Source of the DNA: Prorocentrum cordatum
Taxonomy: Eukaryota > Sar > Dinophyceae > Prorocentrales > Prorocentraceae
NCBI GenBank assembly: GCA_963575745.1
Contig: CAUYUJ010014327.1
Coordinates: 1,008,111-1,072,110, forward strand
DNA: 64,000 nucleotides
Reading direction: 5' to 3'
Position numbers and translations under genes: made by a program. Of this stretch, positions 42,635-51,960 are shown piece by piece. How positions within the stretch are numbered: position 1 is the stretch's first letter; each line of letters begins with the position of its first letter. The notes under the pieces were generated by a model. The model was given only the letters and a program-made list of their open reading frames with translations, was not told where the DNA came from and searched no databases.

Positions 42635-43175
42635 CCAGATCCTCCTGCTCCTCCTCATCTTCCTCCTCCTGATCCTCCTCCTCCTCCTCATCCTCACGTG
42701 TTTCCGTCCTCCTTCATTCCTTCCCTCCTGCGTCTCCTCCTCCTCCTCCTCCTCCTCCTGCGTCTCCTCCTCCTCCTACTCCGTCTCCTCCTCCGTCTCC
42801 TCCTCTTCCTCCTCCTCCTCCTTCCCGTCGCCTTCCTCCTCACCCCGCCTCCTCTACGTCCCCCGTTTCCTCCTCCTCTTCCTCCTCCTCCTCCTCCTTA
42901 TCCTTATCCTTATCCTCCTCCTCCTCCTCCTCCTCCTCCTCCTCCTCCCCTCCTCCTCCTCCTCCTCCATTCCATCCTCCGCCTCATCCACCTCTCTACC
43001 CTTCCCCGCCTTGCCCCCTCCTCCTCCTCCTCCTCCTCCTCCTCCTCCTCCTCCTCCTCCTCCTCATCCTCCTCTTCCTATTCCTCCTCCTCCTTCTCCT
43101 CCCCCTCCTCCGCCTTCTCCTCCTCCTCCTCGTCCTCGCTGCTGCTCTCCTCCTCATCCTCCCCCTACTCCTCCG
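42635..43175. repeat. (CTC)n pyrimidine tract, about 540 bp
   Basis: Long interrupted CTC array ending right at the SL relic. If the locus is transcribed, it could serve as a polypyrimidine tract for trans-splicing. Confidence 0.9.
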
Positions 43176-43197
43176 TCCGTAGCCATTTTGTCTCAAG
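43176..43197 (+). other. Relict dinoflagellate spliced leader
   Basis: Reads TCCGTAGCCATTTTGTCTC then AAG, 22 nt, with a single difference (T for G at position 16) from the DinoSL consensus as I remember it. The SL RNA gene itself would continue with a GT donor; here GCCGCCC follows, so this is a genomic copy of the 5' end of a trans-spliced mRNA. Under uniform base use, about 5 in 10 million such windows would contain this by chance. Confidence 0.85.
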
Positions 43198-43282
43198 CCG
43201 CCCACCATCGGGCGAACCCCCTGGGCTCGAACTGGCGTGTCATGCGTCCGCTCCGGTGTCGACGGAGTTGCTCTGCTTGGGC

Positions 43283-43510
43283 ATGGCGCCACGGGATCCG
43301 CCCCGTCGAGGCGCAGCAGCAGCGCGGACCGCCGCAGACAACCTGGTGAAGAAGCTCCTGCGCCAGCTCGACGTGCTCGGCAGGGAGCTGCAGAGGCTGC
43401 ACTCTCTTCAGACCGGATCCGCCGAGGAGACCGCCCGTCGCCGCGGACACACCGCACTTCCTGCCCTGCGCTCCCTCGTGGCAGGGGGTCGACATTCTGG
43501 TGGCCGTCGC
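43283..43510 (+). CDS. N-terminal fragment of SL-tagged gene
   Basis: Unrecognised protein. The first ATG after the SL relic is at 43283, leaving an 85-nt leader. Residues 18-40 read DNLVKKLLRQLDVLGRELQR then LHS, an amphipathic helix with heptad-like Leu spacing, so probably a coiled coil. Nearly every codon across it ends in G or C, unlike the stop-poor simple repeats around it. The frame runs on through element Z copy 2 without a stop, but the sequence loses protein character there. A GT at 43500 and an AG at 43640 could mark an intron of 141 nt carrying the element. Length and family unknown. Confidence 0.4.
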
Positions 43511-43639
43511 TGGCCATCGCTCGGACGTCCATTCCCTGTGCTTTTTGTCGGTCTCGTGCGTGGCTTTTCGCCAAGTGACCAAGGATGCTCCTCGATAGTC
43601 CTCGCCGAAGGAAACATGCACACGTCCGAGCGATGCCAA
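43511..43639. mobile_element. Element Z, copy 2, within the gene
   Basis: TGGCCATCGCTCGGACGTCC left, ACGTCCGAGCGATGCCA right, inverted. It lies between two coding-like segments of the SL-tagged locus. Confidence 0.75.
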
Positions 43640-43904
43640 GGTCGTCTGCGACGGAACGCTGCATGGCATGCAGCGGTAGGCCCGAGCGCTGGTGCCCCGC
43701 TTGAAGCACGGGTCGCAGCCCAGGCGGGGCCTCGCCTAGGCGCTGGCGTCCCCTCGGCGACACCCTGCGTTCGGGGGGGCACTGCTATGCGGCGCCCGGC
43801 GGGCCGCAGCGCAGCGCGGAGGTCGAGAAGCAGGTTGGCCCACAGCACGGTGCTCAGCGGCTCCGCCTTCTGCTCCAGGAGCTGGCGCTGGTGGTGCGAG
43901 CAGT

Positions 43905-44387
43905 GTGGACGGCCTCCTGGACCTCTTGGCGCCTGCTGTCGAGCTTCTCGCGTGCAGCCTCCACCCCTCTGCCGCGGATGGCTCGGAGGGTGGCGGTGCA
44001 GCGCTGCAGCACGACTGCGAAGCACAGAGCATGGGGCAGATGTATGAGGTCAAGCCGAACTCGCCCTTTTTCACGTCCAGTATGTGCGAGGAGCATCGCC
44101 AGTTCACCGAGTACGAACTCAACGCGGTGTCGGACGCCCTGGTCGTAAGCGTGAGGGCCGACGTGCCCCCAGGCTGGCAGGCGCCCGCTGGCGACATTCC
44201 TAATATTGACGGTCTTCCGTGCACTTGGCATGGTCCCAGAGCTGCTGCCCATCCTGTCGTTTTTCCCCAGGCCATGTTCCGCGGGGTTGTGAACGAAGAG
44301 GAGTACGGCTCCAGCGAGCAGTGCTGTGGTCACAAGGGTACTCCGCTGGGCGCTCGCTCCAAACAAAATGCCAAGGTGAGGAAATAA
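43905..44387 (+). CDS. Internal exon-like ORF of SL-tagged locus
   Basis: Unrecognised. Protein-like frame, not low complexity: LLDLLAPAVELLACSLH, then MYEVKPNSPFFTSSMCEEHR, FTEYELNAVSDALVVSVRA, IPNIDGLPCTWHGPR and VVNEEEYGSSEQCCGHKG. It has no ATG at its start and is in a different frame from 43283, so it is more likely an exon than a whole gene. At 44372 the text AAG-GTGAGG fits a splice donor; skipping to 44451 (after CTCTGGAG) would join phase 0 to FLLPELLDELTDPFFKWAW. Cys pairs hint at metal or disulfide, but no known motif is seen. The minus strand is also open here, which lowers confidence. Confidence 0.4.
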   Translation: MDGLLDLLAPAVELLACSLHPSAADGSEGGGAALQHDCEAQSMGQMYEVKPNSPFFTSSMCEEHRQFTEYELNAVSDALVVSVRADVPPGWQAPAGDIPNIDGLPCTWHGPRAAAHPVVFPQAMFRGVVNEEEYGSSEQCCGHKGTPLGARSKQNAKVRK

Positions 44388-44450
44388 TCGGCTTCTTCTG
44401 CGACGTGGACGGGGCCTCGTCGCGGCTGCCTCGACCATCCCCGCTCTGGA

Positions 44451-44513
44451 GTTCCTCTTGCCCGAGCTGCTGGACGAGCTCACGGACCCGTTTTTTAAGT
44501 GGGCGTGGTTGGG
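44451..44513 (+). CDS. Possible downstream exon
   Basis: Reads FLLPELLDELTDPFFKWAWL, followed by a GTGTAAGA that could be a donor. It is followed at 44526 by a CTC array. It is an inference from composition and splice phase only. Confidence 0.25.
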
Positions 44514-44525
44514 TGTAAGACAATA

Positions 44526-45010
44526 TCCTCCTCATCCTCCTCCTCCTCCTCCTCCTCCTCCTCCTCCTCCTCCTCCTCCTCCTCCTCCTCATCGCTCTTC
44601 ATCCTCCTCCCTGCCTTTTATTATTCTCTTCCTCCACCTGCACTTCTCCTCCTCCTCCTTCTCCTTCTCCTTCTCCTTATCCTTATCCTTCTCCTTCTCC
44701 TCCTCCCTCTGCCTTCCATCCTCCTCATCAGAATCCGCAGTATCCTTCATCCTATCCCTCGTGTCTGCCCTTCTCCTCCTCCTCCCCCTCCTCCTCCTCC
44801 TCCTCCTTCTCGTCGTCCTCCTCCTCCTCTCTGCCCTTATCCTCCTCTTCCTCCTGCTCCTCCTCCTCCTCCTCCTCCTCCTCCTGCTCCTCCTCCTCCT
44901 CCTCCTTTCCCTCCTCCTCCTCCTCCTCCTCCTCCTCTGCCCTCCTCCTTCCTTCCCTCCTTCCTCCTCCTCCTACTCATCATCAGCATCCTCATCCTCC
45001 TCCTACCCCT
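44526..45010. repeat. (CTC)n pyrimidine tract
   Basis: Interrupted CTC array, the mirror of the one at 42635. Confidence 0.9.
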
Positions 45011-45149
45011 CCTCCACACTTACACAATATGAATACATTATCCTCTCCCCCCTGGTGGCGTCCGGGGAATGTCCAGCCCCCTCCGCGTACGGGTTGTTTA
45101 CACACAAGATTCCCGGGAGTTTGGTTGTCGCTTGTTGTTTGTTCCAAAT

Positions 45150-45625
45150 GCAGCTCTCGCTGAAGCGCTGGCTTCATTTTCGGGCTACCGCTCGTTCCGA
45201 ATCGTGCTCCCGCTGCACCGCTGGCCTCACTTCCGCGTTTCCGCTTGTTCCGATTCGTGCTCCCGCTGCAGCGCTGGCGTCATTATTTCGAGTGCCATGC
45301 CACGGCATGGTTTTCGGTCCTTCCAAATAGGCCCCAGAACCTAAAAAATGGACCCCCGAAAAAAACCGTCGGAAGTGATTACACATTCGGTGTCGATTCG
45401 TAGTGGGACCGCAGAAGCCCCCCCGCAAAACATTGGGGCGTCGCCACGCCATGTTATGTCAGGCTACGCGTCCTCATTTCCGAGCTTCCGCGCCGAATTG
45501 CTGTTCTCGCTGAAACGCTGGCCTCATTTTCAGGCTACCGTTCGTTCCGAATCGTGCTCCCGCTGCACCGCTGGCCTCGTTTCCGCGTTTCCGCTCGTTC
45601 CGAGTCGCCACCTTGGAGCGTCGCC
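45150..45625. repeat. CTCCCGCTGCA repeat family
   Basis: TTCCGAATCGTGCTCCCGCT, GCGCTGGC and TTTCGGGCTACCGCTCG-type blocks recur at about 45145-45290 and 45490-45620. Single relatives are at about 56330 and 57125. Confidence 0.7.
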
Positions 45626-45739
45626 ACGCCATGCTATATCATGCCACGCGTTGATCGTCGACACCATGCTATGCCATGTGATGCCACGCCATGTTACGAC
45701 ATCGGATTGTGCGAATAGAGAGGAGTCTACGCCATGGTA

Positions 45740-45796
45740 AGGGATGGGAGGGAGAGGTAGGACGTCAGATATGACGCGAGCGCACCTAGCTTGTCC
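45740..45796 (+). repeat. Repeat S, copy 1, before CTC array
   Basis: GGTAGGACGTCAGATATG then GCGAGCGCACCTAGCTTGTC. It leads directly into the CTC array at 45797. Confidence 0.75.
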
Positions 45797-45952
45797 TCCT
45801 CCCCTCCCTCCCTCCCGCCCTCCCGCCCTCCCTCCCTCCCTCCCGCCCTCTTTCCCTCCCCCTCCTGCTCCTCCTCCTTCTCCTCCTCCTCCTCATCCTC
45901 CTCCTCCTTCTCCTCCTCCTCCTCCTCCTCCTCCTCCTCCTCCCGGCTCTGC
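45797..45952. repeat. (CTC)n/(CCCTC)n array
   Basis: Pyrimidine array following repeat S copy 1. Confidence 0.9.
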
Positions 45953-45972
45953 TCCTCGCGTTGGGGGGGGGC

Positions 45973-46050
45973 CAAGAGATACCCATACCGCTCCTCCCTG
46001 AACCTCGCCTAGCACGACGAAGCACTTGCGGGACCCGTGGCCCTCCACTT
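45973..46050. mobile_element. Element J, partial
   Basis: AGATACCCATACCGCT and CCCTGAACCTCGCC resemble the J left half. Confidence 0.4.
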
Positions 46051-46085
46051 TCCGCCGTGGCGATCCCCCGGCTCCACGACGGCAG

Positions 46086-46162
46086 GGGGAGGGGCAGGAG
46101 GAGGAGGAGGAGGAGGAGGAGGAGGAGGAGGAGGAGGAGGAGGAGGAGGAGGAGGAGTGAGA
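46086..46162. repeat. (GAG)n microsatellite
   Basis: GGAGGA array; with 45797-45952 it makes an inverted pyrimidine/purine pair about 130 bp apart. Confidence 0.9.
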
Positions 46163-46499
46163 GAGGCGGGAAGCAGTAGTGAGGAAGGGGGCGGGAAGGG
46201 AGGAGGGAGTAAGCGGGTGGAGGGAGAAAACGGGAGGAGGGAGGGAAGGAAAACACACATACTGAGCCCGTCCACAAACAATGATCATGCGACGTCAACC
46301 TTCTGGCTTGGCCGGGGAGGCGTATGGCATTAACCAGTCCTGGGATCAGGGTCGCACTAGCCAGGATCAATGAGGCGATAAGTTGATGTCGACCGAAAAA
46401 CAATCACCGAGAAACACGTGACAAACAAAGAGCAGAGACACCCCTACTATTCGTCTTCCTCGCCATACTCCTCCTCATCCTCATCCACTTCCTCCGCAC

Positions 46500-46567
46500 C
46501 ATCATCATCGGTATCATCATCATCAGAATCACCAGCAGCAGCATCATCATAGTTATATTATCATCAT

Positions 46568-46616
<49 letters not shown>

Positions 46617-46621
46617 ATCAA

Positions 46622-46698
<77 letters not shown>

Positions 46699-46742
46699 CC
46701 ATCACCATCACCATCACCATCACCATCACCATCACCACCATC

Positions 46743-46773
<31 letters not shown>

Positions 46774-47690
46774 GCATCAGCATCACAATTCATCATCATC
46801 ATCATCATCAGCAGCAGCATCATCATTGTTTAAAAGACATCATCATCATCATCATCATCAGCATCATCATCATCATCAGCATCATCATCATCATCATCAT
46901 CGGCATCGGCGTCGTCATCATCACCATCATCATCAGCATCATCCTCAGCATCACCATCATCAGCAGTATCATCATCAGCATCAGCATCATCATCATCAGA
47001 ATCATCAACATCACCAGCATCAGCAGCATCATCATCGGCATCATCATCAGCAGCACCATCAGCATCATCATCATCAGCAGCAGCGTCATCATCATCCGCA
47101 TCATCATCAGCATCATCATTATCATTATCTGTATTAACATCATCATGAACATCATCAGCATCATCAGCATCAGCATCAGCATCTTCATCATCAGCAGCAT
47201 CATCAGCATAAACATCATCAGCATCATCAGCAGCAGCATCATCAGCATCACTAGCATCATTCTCATCATCAACCGCAACATGAACATCATTGTCCTCCTC
47301 CGCATCATCATCATCAGCAGCATCATCAGTATCCTCCTCCGCGTCATCCTCATCAGCATCAGCAGCATCACCATCAGCATCAGCATCAGCATCAGCATCA
47401 GCATCATAATTCTAAACATCACAACCATCCTCATCATCATCACCACCACCACCAGGACCACCACCACCACAATCATCATCATCACCACCACCACCACCAC
47501 CATCACCATCATCGTCATCATCATCAGTAGCGTCATCATCATCATCTTCTACATATTAAAAACAACTTCATCTTCTTCATACTCTTCTTATCATCATCAG
47601 TACCATCATCGCTATCACAATCAATCAGCATCGCTATCATCAGCAACAGAAGCGCTACCATCATCATCACCACCATCACCACCATCCCCT
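46500..47690. repeat. (CAT)n array, about 1.2 kb
   Basis: CAT/CAG/CAC triplets with few breaks. It gives poly-His, poly-Ile, poly-Ser, poly-Met and poly-Asp frames, none real. Confidence 0.95.
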
Positions 47691-47844
47691 GAGATCCCAC
47701 GTTACGAAACAATACACCATCGTCAACAAAAACTGGACTGGACCCTGGACCATATCTTGCTGCGGCAGATTTAGAATCGGATTGATCCGTGAGGGTCCCG
47801 TCGACCGAAACGCCAGTTGCCAGAAAAGTGTGACGCCAGGATTT

Positions 47845-48300
47845 CAAAATCCTCCTCCTCCTCTCCACTTCCTCTTGCCCTCCTACCCTTCAACAACATC
47901 ATCTTCCTCCTCCTCCCCCTCCCCCTTCTCCTCCTCCTTCTCCTCCTCCTCCTTCACCTCCCCTTGGGGGAACCAAAACGGTCTGGTGACCACAGCGCGT
48001 GATGAGTCAGTGGGGATTCGGGGTCACCACACGGTTTTGGGACTCCGAGGGCATTTCGGGCAAGACCGTGCGGTGACTGACCGCGCGGTGAGTTTTCTTG
48101 GGATCGAGGTCACCACGCGGTCCGTCAGCACGCGGTTTTCGGACCCCCGATCCTCCCCCTTAACAAAACCAAACCCTTCCTCTCCTCTCCTCTCCCTCCT
48201 CCCCCCCCCCTTTCTCACCCTCCTCCTCCTCCTCTCCACGCTCTTCCTCCCCTCTCTGCCTCTTCTCCTTCTGACCCTCCTCCCCTCCTCCTCCCTCATC
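47845..48300. repeat. CTC arrays around a short GC-rich core
   Basis: CTC arrays at 47845-47965 and 48180-48300. Between them is a GGTCACCACRCGGTTTT-type repeat: CCACACGGTTTTGGGAC near 48029 and GTCACCACGCGG plus CACGCGGTTTTCGGAC near 48110-48145. Confidence 0.7.
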
Positions 48301-48321
48301 AGCACAAACGGAAAACCCTAA

Positions 48322-48384
48322 GGGACCGATACCGCTACTCCCCAGACCTCTCCTGGGGTGCGTTCTGAGCCCGATTTCGAGGCC
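48322..48384. mobile_element. Element J, copy 1 (left half)
   Basis: GGGACCGATACCGCTACTCC and CCTCTCCTGGGGTGCGTTCT match J copy 3. Cut short where element B copy 9 starts. Confidence 0.65.
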
Positions 48385-48392
48385 CAAAAATA

Positions 48393-48565
48393 AAACGGCA
48401 TAAACATGAATGTTCGACGGTCCGCGCGGATTCTTGGATCTGCGCTGGACCCCCCTCCCTGGCGCGCGGAGCGCGCCAGGGGCGGCGCCGGAGGCGCCCC
48501 CAGGAGGGCCCAGCGCGGATCCAAGAAATCCGCGCGGGGCGCCAACAGTTTATGCTTATGGCGAC
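48393..48565. mobile_element. Element B, copy 9 (best foldback)
   Basis: GGCATAAACATGAATGTTCG, GGTCCGCGCGGATTCTTGG, centre GGCGCGCGGAGCGCGCC and GGCGCCGGAGGCGCC, CCAAGAAATCCGCGCGGGGC, and TTTATGCTTATGGCG. Both arms are nearly intact. Confidence 0.9.
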
Positions 48566-48621
48566 GACACACGTATCAATATATATATATATATATAACA
48601 TAAAATCGCGACTGACTAGCT

Positions 48622-48757
48622 ACCAGACCACCCCAACCCAACCCGAAGACCCCAATTTCTGGTTGGGGGGGGGGTACGGGTTCCAGAGGTGTGTTTCGTT
48701 CCACCGGAAATGGAGGGCAAATTGAGGCCTTCGGGCTGGTTTGGGGTGGTTTGGTGG
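48622..48757. mobile_element. Element I, copy 1
   Basis: ACCAGACCACCCCAACCCAA left; GGTTTGGGGTGGTTTGGTGG right, inverted. Interior GGGTACGGGTTCCA and GGAAATGGAGGGC match the other copies. Confidence 0.8.
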
Positions 48758-48949
48758 GCGGAGGCGACGGCCCCGCCGCGCCTGGGCGCGGGCGCGCCGC
48801 GCGGGCAGCCTCGGCCGCGCGCCCGCCGGCGCCGGGCGAGGGGCCGCCCCGCGCCGCGCGCGCATCGGGGCGCCGCCGCCGGGGCGCCGCGGCCCCGCTG
48901 CTCGGGGGAGGAGAGGGGCCCGCGGCCCGGCGACCCTCCCCAGATTCCC

Positions 48950-49200
48950 CTATTCCTCCTCCCTCCTCCTCCTCCTCCTCCTCCTCTCCTCCTCGTCCTC
49001 TTCCTCCTCTCGTCCTCTTCCTTGTTGCTCCTGTTGCTCCTGTCCTCCTCCTCCTCCTCCTCCTCCTCCTCCTCCTCCTCCTCCTCCTTCTCCACCTCCT
49101 CCTCCGCATCCTCCTTCTCCTCCTCCCTCCGCCCTTCTTCCTCCGTCTCCTCCTCCTTCTTTTCCTCCTCCGCCTCCTCCTCCTCCTTCTCCTCCTCCCC
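48950..49200. repeat. (CTC)n pyrimidine tract
   Basis: Interrupted CTC array. Confidence 0.9.
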
Positions 49201-49239
49201 AGACCCCGCGGGCTGCGAACAAAATCACGAAGGGAGGAT

Positions 49240-49320
49240 TTTCATTATTTTCGGCCTCTGGGGGCTTACCGGGCCTCGGGACCAGCAAAAAACGATGCAG
49301 GATGAAAAACCCGTCCCTCA
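49240..49320. repeat. Repeat Y, copy 3
   Basis: TTTTCGGCCTCTGGGGGC, CCTCGGGACCAGCAAAAAAC and CAGGATGAAAA. Confidence 0.6.
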
Positions 49321-49599
49321 GAAAGGGTCCAGACCTCTGGGGGTCGACGTCATAAAATTACCCTGGCGACGTACCCAACCCCTGCGCAATGCGGGGCAGG
49401 AGTAGCTTGGGAGATCTGACGAGAAGGCGCCGACGTGAAATGGACGCATATACGTCTGCGAGCGGCATTCGGAAGGTTCGCAGATCCCCAATCAAGGGAA
49501 ACACGATGAGTAACTAAGTGAACCCCTGACTGAGTCACTGGGGAAGACGCAAGGTCCAGAAGGAGACGGTGGGCAAGGGGCTTGAAACGTCGGAGGGCA

Positions 49600-50045
49600 G
49601 CAACAGCATGGCATGGCCCCCCAGGGACGGCGAGGTCCCGCTCAGTCCTGCGCGGTGCCTCACTCCGCTGAACCCGACAGCCGCCTTAGAAAGTGGCGAG
49701 CCCACCAGCAGCCCTCGAAAGTGGCGACGGTTTCTCAGATCTCAACCCCCCAGGGACGGGGAGGTCTACCTCAGATCTGCGCGGTGCCTCACTCCGCTGG
49801 ACCCACCAGCAGCCCTCGAAAGAGGCGACGGTTTCCCAGATCTCAGCCCCCCAGGGACGGGGAGGTCTACCTCAGATCTGCGCGGTGCCTCACTCCGCTG
49901 GACCCACCAGCAGCTCTCGAAAGAGGCGACGGTTTCCCAGATCGCAGCCCCACAGGGGCGGGGAGGTCTACCTCAGATCCGCTCGGTGCCTCACTCCGCT
50001 GGACCCACCATCAGCCCTCGAAAGTGGCGACAGATTCACAGATCG
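49600..50045. repeat. 101-bp tandem repeat, about 4 units
   Basis: CACCAGCAGCCCTCGAAAG at 49702, 49803, 49904 and 50005, each followed by GGCGACGGTTTC-type, CCCAGGGACGGGGAGGTC, CTCAGATCTGCGCGGTGCC and CACTCCGCTGGACC. Period 101 bp, so plus frames rotate through the array. Confidence 0.9.
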
Positions 50046-50072
50046 CAGACTCCCAGGGAAGGCAAGAGGAGA

Positions 50073-50140
50073 CAAGAAGGAGGGGAGCGGGAGGCGGGAG
50101 GCAGGAGGCGGGAGGCAGGGAGGCGGGAGGAAGGAGGCGA
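50073..50140. repeat. GGGAGGC minisatellite
   Basis: GGAGGCGGGAGGCAGGAGGC-type units. Confidence 0.85.
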
Positions 50141-50229
50141 CCACAGTGCTCCATATTCAAAACGAATACCCAACCAAGGAAGGTTGGGGAAAAAACGGCG
50201 TCGGGGGCCTGGGCTTTTCAACGAGGAGA

Positions 50230-50388
50230 GAATTGATCCATATCCACCGCCTGGGAACCGACGTCCTGGTGCCCCAGCGGGCGTTGGATATGGATATAGT
50301 TTGGCCCCGGGTGCACGAATATTATCCGTATCCGCCGACTGCGGAGGTCCGCGAGGATCGATCCCCCAGGCGGTGGATATGGATACAT
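50230..50388. mobile_element. Inverted-repeat element, single copy here
   Basis: GATCCATATCCACCGCCTGG at the left, CCAGGCGGTGGATATGGATA at the right; a near-perfect 20-bp inverted pair about 155 bp apart. An inner GTTGGATATGGATA copy lies at 50284. Confidence 0.6.
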
Positions 50389-50389
50389 C

Positions 50390-51290
50390 CCCGCCTCGGA
50401 TTTTTCAACCACCACCACCCCTTCCGCGGCCTCCCGGGTCTCCCCCCAGCTGCTGCTCGAAGCAGCTTAAGAGGGGGCACGGCACGAGCGGCCAGGGCGG
50501 ACCAAGAGGGCCCAGAGTCGGCTCGGGCCACTTCCAGGACGCCTCGAGGCGGCCCAGACAGACCCCCCTCGATCGTCGCCGCCCTCCTCGTAGGCGTTGT
50601 TTTGTTGTTCTGGGTCTCAAAGTTTTTGGCCGAGGGGTAGGGGCGAGGGGGGCCTGGGCCAGTGCTCAGTCGATCTGCGTTTGCCAGTCGCGCAGGCAGG
50701 GTCCTGGCCAGTCGCCCAGAGCAGCCGCCAAAAGCTGCCAAGATCGGGTCTATATGCCGAGGGGGGAGGGGGGAGACCAGGGACCCGCGCCGATCGGCGC
50801 CACGTTGCATCCTCGACACGCGGGGACACGGCGAGCGACCAAAACCACATCGAAGGCACACCCTGGGGGGAATGTCTTGCGCATGCCACAAGTTGTCGAA
50901 ACACCGAAACCAGCTTCATACTGATCGTGGTCGACGTGGCGTCCCATGACAGCCAAAACGACCACAACCACAACCAAGGTGGTAATGCCGAGGTCGGAAA
51001 TCCCCCGAGGGGCCCTCCCGAAAAATCCGCTTAATCCCACCAGCCCTCTGGGCGTAGGTGGTTTAGGGAATTTCCTCTTCCACCCCTCCTTCTTCCCCTT
51101 CGGGGAGGGGTTTACCCCTCCCCCTAACCCCCTCCCCTGGACTTGGACGGGGGGGGCCGCTGGTAGTTAGAGCGTCCAAAACGGCCTCGGCGAGGAAGCC
51201 AAAATTATCGGTTTTACTAAGGTTTTGGCCGATGTTGGAGGCTCCCGAGGGGGGAGGCTAATTGAGGGACCCCCTTCCTTTGATCGATCA
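50390..51290. other. Stretch without recognised gene
   Basis: 50690-50810 weakly resembles element H (CCCGCGCCGATCGGC). At 51095-51120 CCCCTTCGGGGAGGGG can form a hairpin. No gene supported. Confidence 0.4.
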
Positions 51291-51590
51291 CCTCCAAGAT
51301 GGCCCCAAGAGCGCTCCCAAGGCTCCCAAGAGCGCCCCAAGAGGGCCTCAAGAGGCGCCCAGGAGGCCCCAAGAGGCGACCAGTAGGCCCCAAGAGGCCT
51401 CCAAGAGTCCCCCAAAATACCCCCAAGAGGCCCCCAAGAGGCCCCAAGAGGCTCCCACGAGGCACCCAAGACGGTCCAAGAAGCTCCCGGGACCGCCAAG
51501 AGGCCCCCAAGACGCCCCAAGAGACATCAAAGAGTACCCCAAGAGACATCCCAAGAGACTCCGCGAGGCATTCAAGAGGCCTTTGACTCT
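51290..51590 (+). repeat. CCCCAAGAGGC degenerate array
   Basis: Irregular 10-15-bp units such as GCCCCAAGAGGC and GCCCCCAAGA. The same motif on the other strand forms the array at 62270-62800. Confidence 0.85.
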
Positions 51591-51609
51591 TCTGATCGCC
51601 CTTATCCTC

Positions 51610-51635
51610 CTCTTCCTCCCCCTCATCATCACCAC

Positions 51636-51727
<92 letters not shown>

Positions 51728-51728
51728 G

Positions 51729-51790
<62 letters not shown>

Positions 51791-51960
51791 GCATCATCAT
51801 CATCAGCATCATCAGCATCATCATCATCAGCATCATCATCATCATCATCACCATCACCATCACCATCACCATCACCATCACCATCGTCAAGACCACCACC
51901 ATCATCGTCATCATCAGCATCATCAATATCAACATCAACATCATCATCCGCCTATTCCTC
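51610..51960. repeat. (CAT)n array
   Basis: CAT array with a CAG run at 51704-51730 and CACCAT units near 51850. Confidence 0.95.

Noticed and set aside
43176-43197. Functional SL RNA gene
   Set aside because: The leader is followed by GCCGCCC and not by a GT splice donor or the rest of an SL RNA; it fits a genomic relic of an mRNA end.
43408-44025. Minus-strand frame opposite the SL-tagged locus
   Set aside because: Partly protein-like (LLLDLRAALRPAGRR), but the SL relic, ATG and splice-like sites all favour the plus strand; kept only as a doubt.
46500-47690. Long poly-His, poly-Ile, poly-Met and poly-Asp open frames over CAT arrays (also 51.6-52 kb and 57.5-58.1 kb)
   Set aside because: Triplet repeats without stops are open in all frames on both strands; nothing distinguishes one frame.
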